Shown: one piece after another, positions 62,188 through 64,000 of the stretch
Layout of the letters: each line of letters starts with the position of its first letter
Numbering within the stretch: the first letter of the stretch is position 1
Origin: Brucellaceae bacterium
GTDB lineage: Bacteria > Pseudomonadota > Alphaproteobacteria > Rhizobiales > Rhizobiaceae
NCBI GenBank assembly: GCA_020637775.1
Contig: JACKJV010000013.1
Coordinates: 27,986 to 91,985, forward strand
Direction: 5' to 3'
Length of the DNA stretch: 64,000 nt
Notes under the pieces: model-generated
The model's database searches: none
What the model was told of the DNA's origin: nothing
What the model saw: the letters and a program-made list of their open reading frames with translations, nothing else
Translations under genes and position numbers: made by a program

Positions 62188-62586
62188 GTGAGCAAGGACG
62201 CCTTGAAGCGCGCGCGGCCATTGTCGCCGCATCTGCAAATCTACAAGCCGATCCCGACGATGATGATGTCCATCAGTCACCGCATCACCGGCATGGCCCT
62301 TTATGCCGGCACGCTGCTGGTGGCCTGGTGGCTGATCGCCGCCGCGTCGGGGCCGGCCTATTTCGAGTGGGTGAACGGGATTTACGGGTCGTTTCTCGGC
62401 CGTCTCATCCTGTTCGGCTTCACCTTCGCGCTGATCCACCACATGCTCGGCGGCGTGAAGCACCTGTTCTGGGACATGGGCTACGGCTTCGAGAAGACTT
62501 TCGCCACCCGGGTGGCGAAGATGCAGCCCGTTGCCGCGGCGATCCTGACCGTGCTGGTCTGGATCATCGGCTACCTGGCGCGCTGA
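62188..62586 (+). CDS. sdhC: succinate dehydrogenase cytochrome b556 subunit
   Basis: A 132-residue membrane anchor with three hydrophobic helices. Signature RPLSPHLQIYKPIPTMMMSI-S-HRITG near the N-terminus, and LIHHMLGGVKHLFWD with the heme-ligand His. The GTG at 62188 has GGGGGAA upstream and gives the usual short N-terminus; an ATG at 62176 is the alternative. Confidence 0.95.
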   Translation: MSKDALKRARPLSPHLQIYKPIPTMMMSISHRITGMALYAGTLLVAWWLIAAASGPAYFEWVNGIYGSFLGRLILFGFTFALIHHMLGGVKHLFWDMGYGFEKTFATRVAKMQPVAAAILTVLVWIIGYLAR

Positions 62587-62598
62587 GGAGGAGACGAC

Positions 62599-62982
62599 AT
62601 GAGCGACATGCGCACACCACTCGGCAAGGTTCGGGGCCTCGGATCGGCCAAGGACGGGACGGAGCATTTCTGGCGCCAGCGGGTCACCGCCGTTGCCAAC
62701 ATACCTTTGCTGATTTTCTTCATCGGGTTGATCATCGCGCTCAACGGGGCGGGCTACGAGGATGTGAGGGCAGCGCTTTCCAATCCCTTCGTGGCGCTTC
62801 TGACCATGGGCGCCCTGCTCAGCGCGCTCTATCACATGAAGCTCGGCATGCAGGTCGTCATCGAGGACTATGTCCATGCAGAAGGCTGGAAATTCCTGCT
62901 CGTCATGCTGAACACATTCTTCATCGCAAGCGTGGGCCTCCTTTCCGTGTTCGCGCTGCTCAAGCTTGCTTTCGCCGGTTAA
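62599..62982 (+). CDS. sdhD: succinate dehydrogenase membrane anchor subunit
   Basis: A 127-residue protein with three membrane segments. [20 protein letters not shown] and [16 protein letters not shown] are typical of the alphaproteobacterial SdhD, the latter with the heme/quinone-site His. GGAGGAGA precedes the ATG, 12 bases after sdhC. Confidence 0.96.
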   Translation: MSDMRTPLGKVRGLGSAKDGTEHFWRQRVTAVANIPLLIFFIGLIIALNGAGYEDVRAALSNPFVALLTMGALLSALYHMKLGMQVVIEDYVHAEGWKFLLVMLNTFFIASVGLLSVFALLKLAFAG

Positions 62983-62995
62983 GGACGCAGTCACG

Positions 62996-64000
62996 ATGGC
63001 CAATACAGACAAGAGCTTTTCCATCAACGGGCGCGCCTACGAGATCGTCGACCACCGTTTCGACGTGGTCGTGGTCGGCGCGGGCGGCGCCGGTCTGCGC
63101 GCCACGCTCGGCATGGCCGAGCAGGGGCTCAAGACCGCCTGCATTTCCAAGGTCTTTCCGACGCGTTCGCACACGGTCGCGGCGCAGGGCGGCATTGCCG
63201 CGTCGCTGACCAACATGACGCCGGACTGCTGGCAGTGGCATCTCTACGACACCGTCAAGGGTTCCGACTGGCTGGGCGATGTCGACGCCATGCAATACCT
63301 GGCCATGGAAGCGCCGAAAGCGGTCTATGAGCTGGAGCATTACGGTGTTCCGTTCAGCCGTACCGAGGACGGCAAGATCTACCAGCGCCCGTTTGGCGGC
63401 CACATGCAGAATTTCGGCGACGGGCCGCCCGTACAGCGCACTTGCGCGGCCGCCGACCGCACCGGCCATGCCATCCTGCACACGCTCTATGGCCAGTCGC
63501 TGCGCAACAATGCCGAGTTCTACATCGAGTATTTCGCGCTCGACCTGCTGATGAGCGACGATGGACGCTGCACCGGCGTGATCGCGTGGAACCTCGATGA
63601 CGGCACGATCCACCGTTTCGCCGCCAAGATGGTCGTACTGGCCACGGGCGGCTATGGCCGTGCCTATTTCTCCGCGACATCCGCCCATACCTGCACCGGC
63701 GACGGCGGCGGCATGGTGGCGCGGGCCGGACTGCCGCTGCAGGACATGGAATTCGTGCAGTTCCATCCCACCGGCATTTACGGCGCGGGATGCCTGATCA
63801 CCGAGGGCGCACGCGGCGAGGGCGGGTATCTCGTCAATTCCGAGGGCGAGCGCTTCATGGAGCGCTACGCACCGTCGGCCAAGGATCTTGCCTCACGCGA
63901 CGTTGTCTCGCGCTGCATGACGATGGAAATCCGCGAAGGCCGGGGTGTCGGCAAGAACAAGGACCACATCTTCCTGCACCTCGATCATCTCGATCCCGCC
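62996..64000 (+). CDS. sdhA: succinate dehydrogenase flavoprotein subunit, 3' end outside the window
   Basis: The flavoprotein that oxidises succinate. The 335 codons present hold the FAD motif [16 protein letters not shown], the FAD-linked His in [30 protein letters not shown] [32 protein letters not shown] and [13 protein letters not shown]. The rest, and sdhB, lie to the right. 13 bases after sdhD. Confidence 0.97.
   Translation, partial: MANTDKSFSINGRAYEIVDHRFDVVVVGAGGAGLRATLGMAEQGLKTACISKVFPTRSHTVAAQGGIAASLTNMTPDCWQWHLYDTVKGSDWLGDVDAMQYLAMEAPKAVYELEHYGVPFSRTEDGKIYQRPFGGHMQNFGDGPPVQRTCAAADRTGHAILHTLYGQSLRNNAEFYIEYFALDLLMSDDGRCTGVIAWNLDDGTIHRFAAKMVVLATGGYGRAYFSATSAHTCTGDGGGMVARAGLPLQDMEFVQFHPTGIYGAGCLITEGARGEGGYLVNSEGERFMERYAPSAKDLASRDVVSRCMTMEIREGRGVGKNKDHIFLHLDHLDPA

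Overview
The window is a GC-rich (roughly 60-65% by eye) chromosomal stretch from an alphaproteobacterium, most likely of the order Hyphomicrobiales (Rhizobiales). The grounds are gene content and order: an mdh-sucCD-sucA-sucB-lpd operon, acnA divergent from ccmABCDG, a ftsY-mtaB-dapF block next to yciB, rimM-trmD-rplS-leuC, an Omp19-type outer-membrane lipoprotein, an IalB family protein, DUF2794 and DUF1223 proteins, and a perfect TTAA-N7-TTAAC (CtrA-type) box. No rRNA, tRNA, CRISPR, prophage, integron or insertion sequence is visible. Nearly all of it is core chromosome.

Layout. 1-4.7 kb: a truncated M23 peptidase gene divergent from leuB, then a PAP2 phosphatase and asd. As given, asd carries two single-base deletions. 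4.7-8.6 kb: an M3 oligopeptidase divergent from a marR-MFS efflux pair with a clear operator. 8.6-11.6 kb (minus strand): argG, a membrane protein with a serine-hydrolase motif and a small membrane methyltransferase, tightly packed. 11.9-18.7 kb: LysE exporter, rlmN, an IalB protein, an ECF sigma factor without a neighbouring anti-sigma, DUF1232, pterin dehydratase, ThpR, and an arylesterase (tesA) divergent from a ybbA/ybbP-like ABC system. 22-25 kb: a BI-1/YccA protein, an acetyltransferase, DUF2794 and DUF1223.

25-38 kb: acnA (minus) divergent from ccmA-B-C-D-ccmG (cytochrome c maturation), then a NUDIX hydrolase, a secreted protein, and on the minus strand yciB, ftsY, mtaB, dapF, a Tat-like metallo-beta-lactamase-fold hydrolase and a DUF1328 peptide. 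ftsY contains about 27 perfect tandem copies of a hexanucleotide encoding Pro-Glu. 38-51 kb: omp19, zapE, then the TCA-cycle operon mdh-sucC-sucD-sucA-sucB, a secreted protein, an SDR oxidoreductase and lpd.

51-64 kb: a small secreted protein, a TraB/GumN protein, xerC-like recombinase, rimM-trmD, a TSUP transporter, rplS with a long acidic tail, a DUF418 membrane protein, leuC, a membrane protein with a degenerate GGDEF domain, small secreted and lipoproteins (one MliC-like), and sdhC-sdhD-sdhA (sdhA runs off the right end).

The window holds three TCA-cycle loci (acnA, mdh-suc-lpd, sdh). A 13-bp near-palindrome with a central CG, of the type bound by LacI-family repressors, lies upstream of both mdh and sdhC, which suggests a shared regulator. 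I found no convincing wholly new defence or metabolic system. The best leads are this shared operator, the ftsY repeat, the asd lesions, the orphan ECF sigma factor and a few uncharacterised gene pairs.
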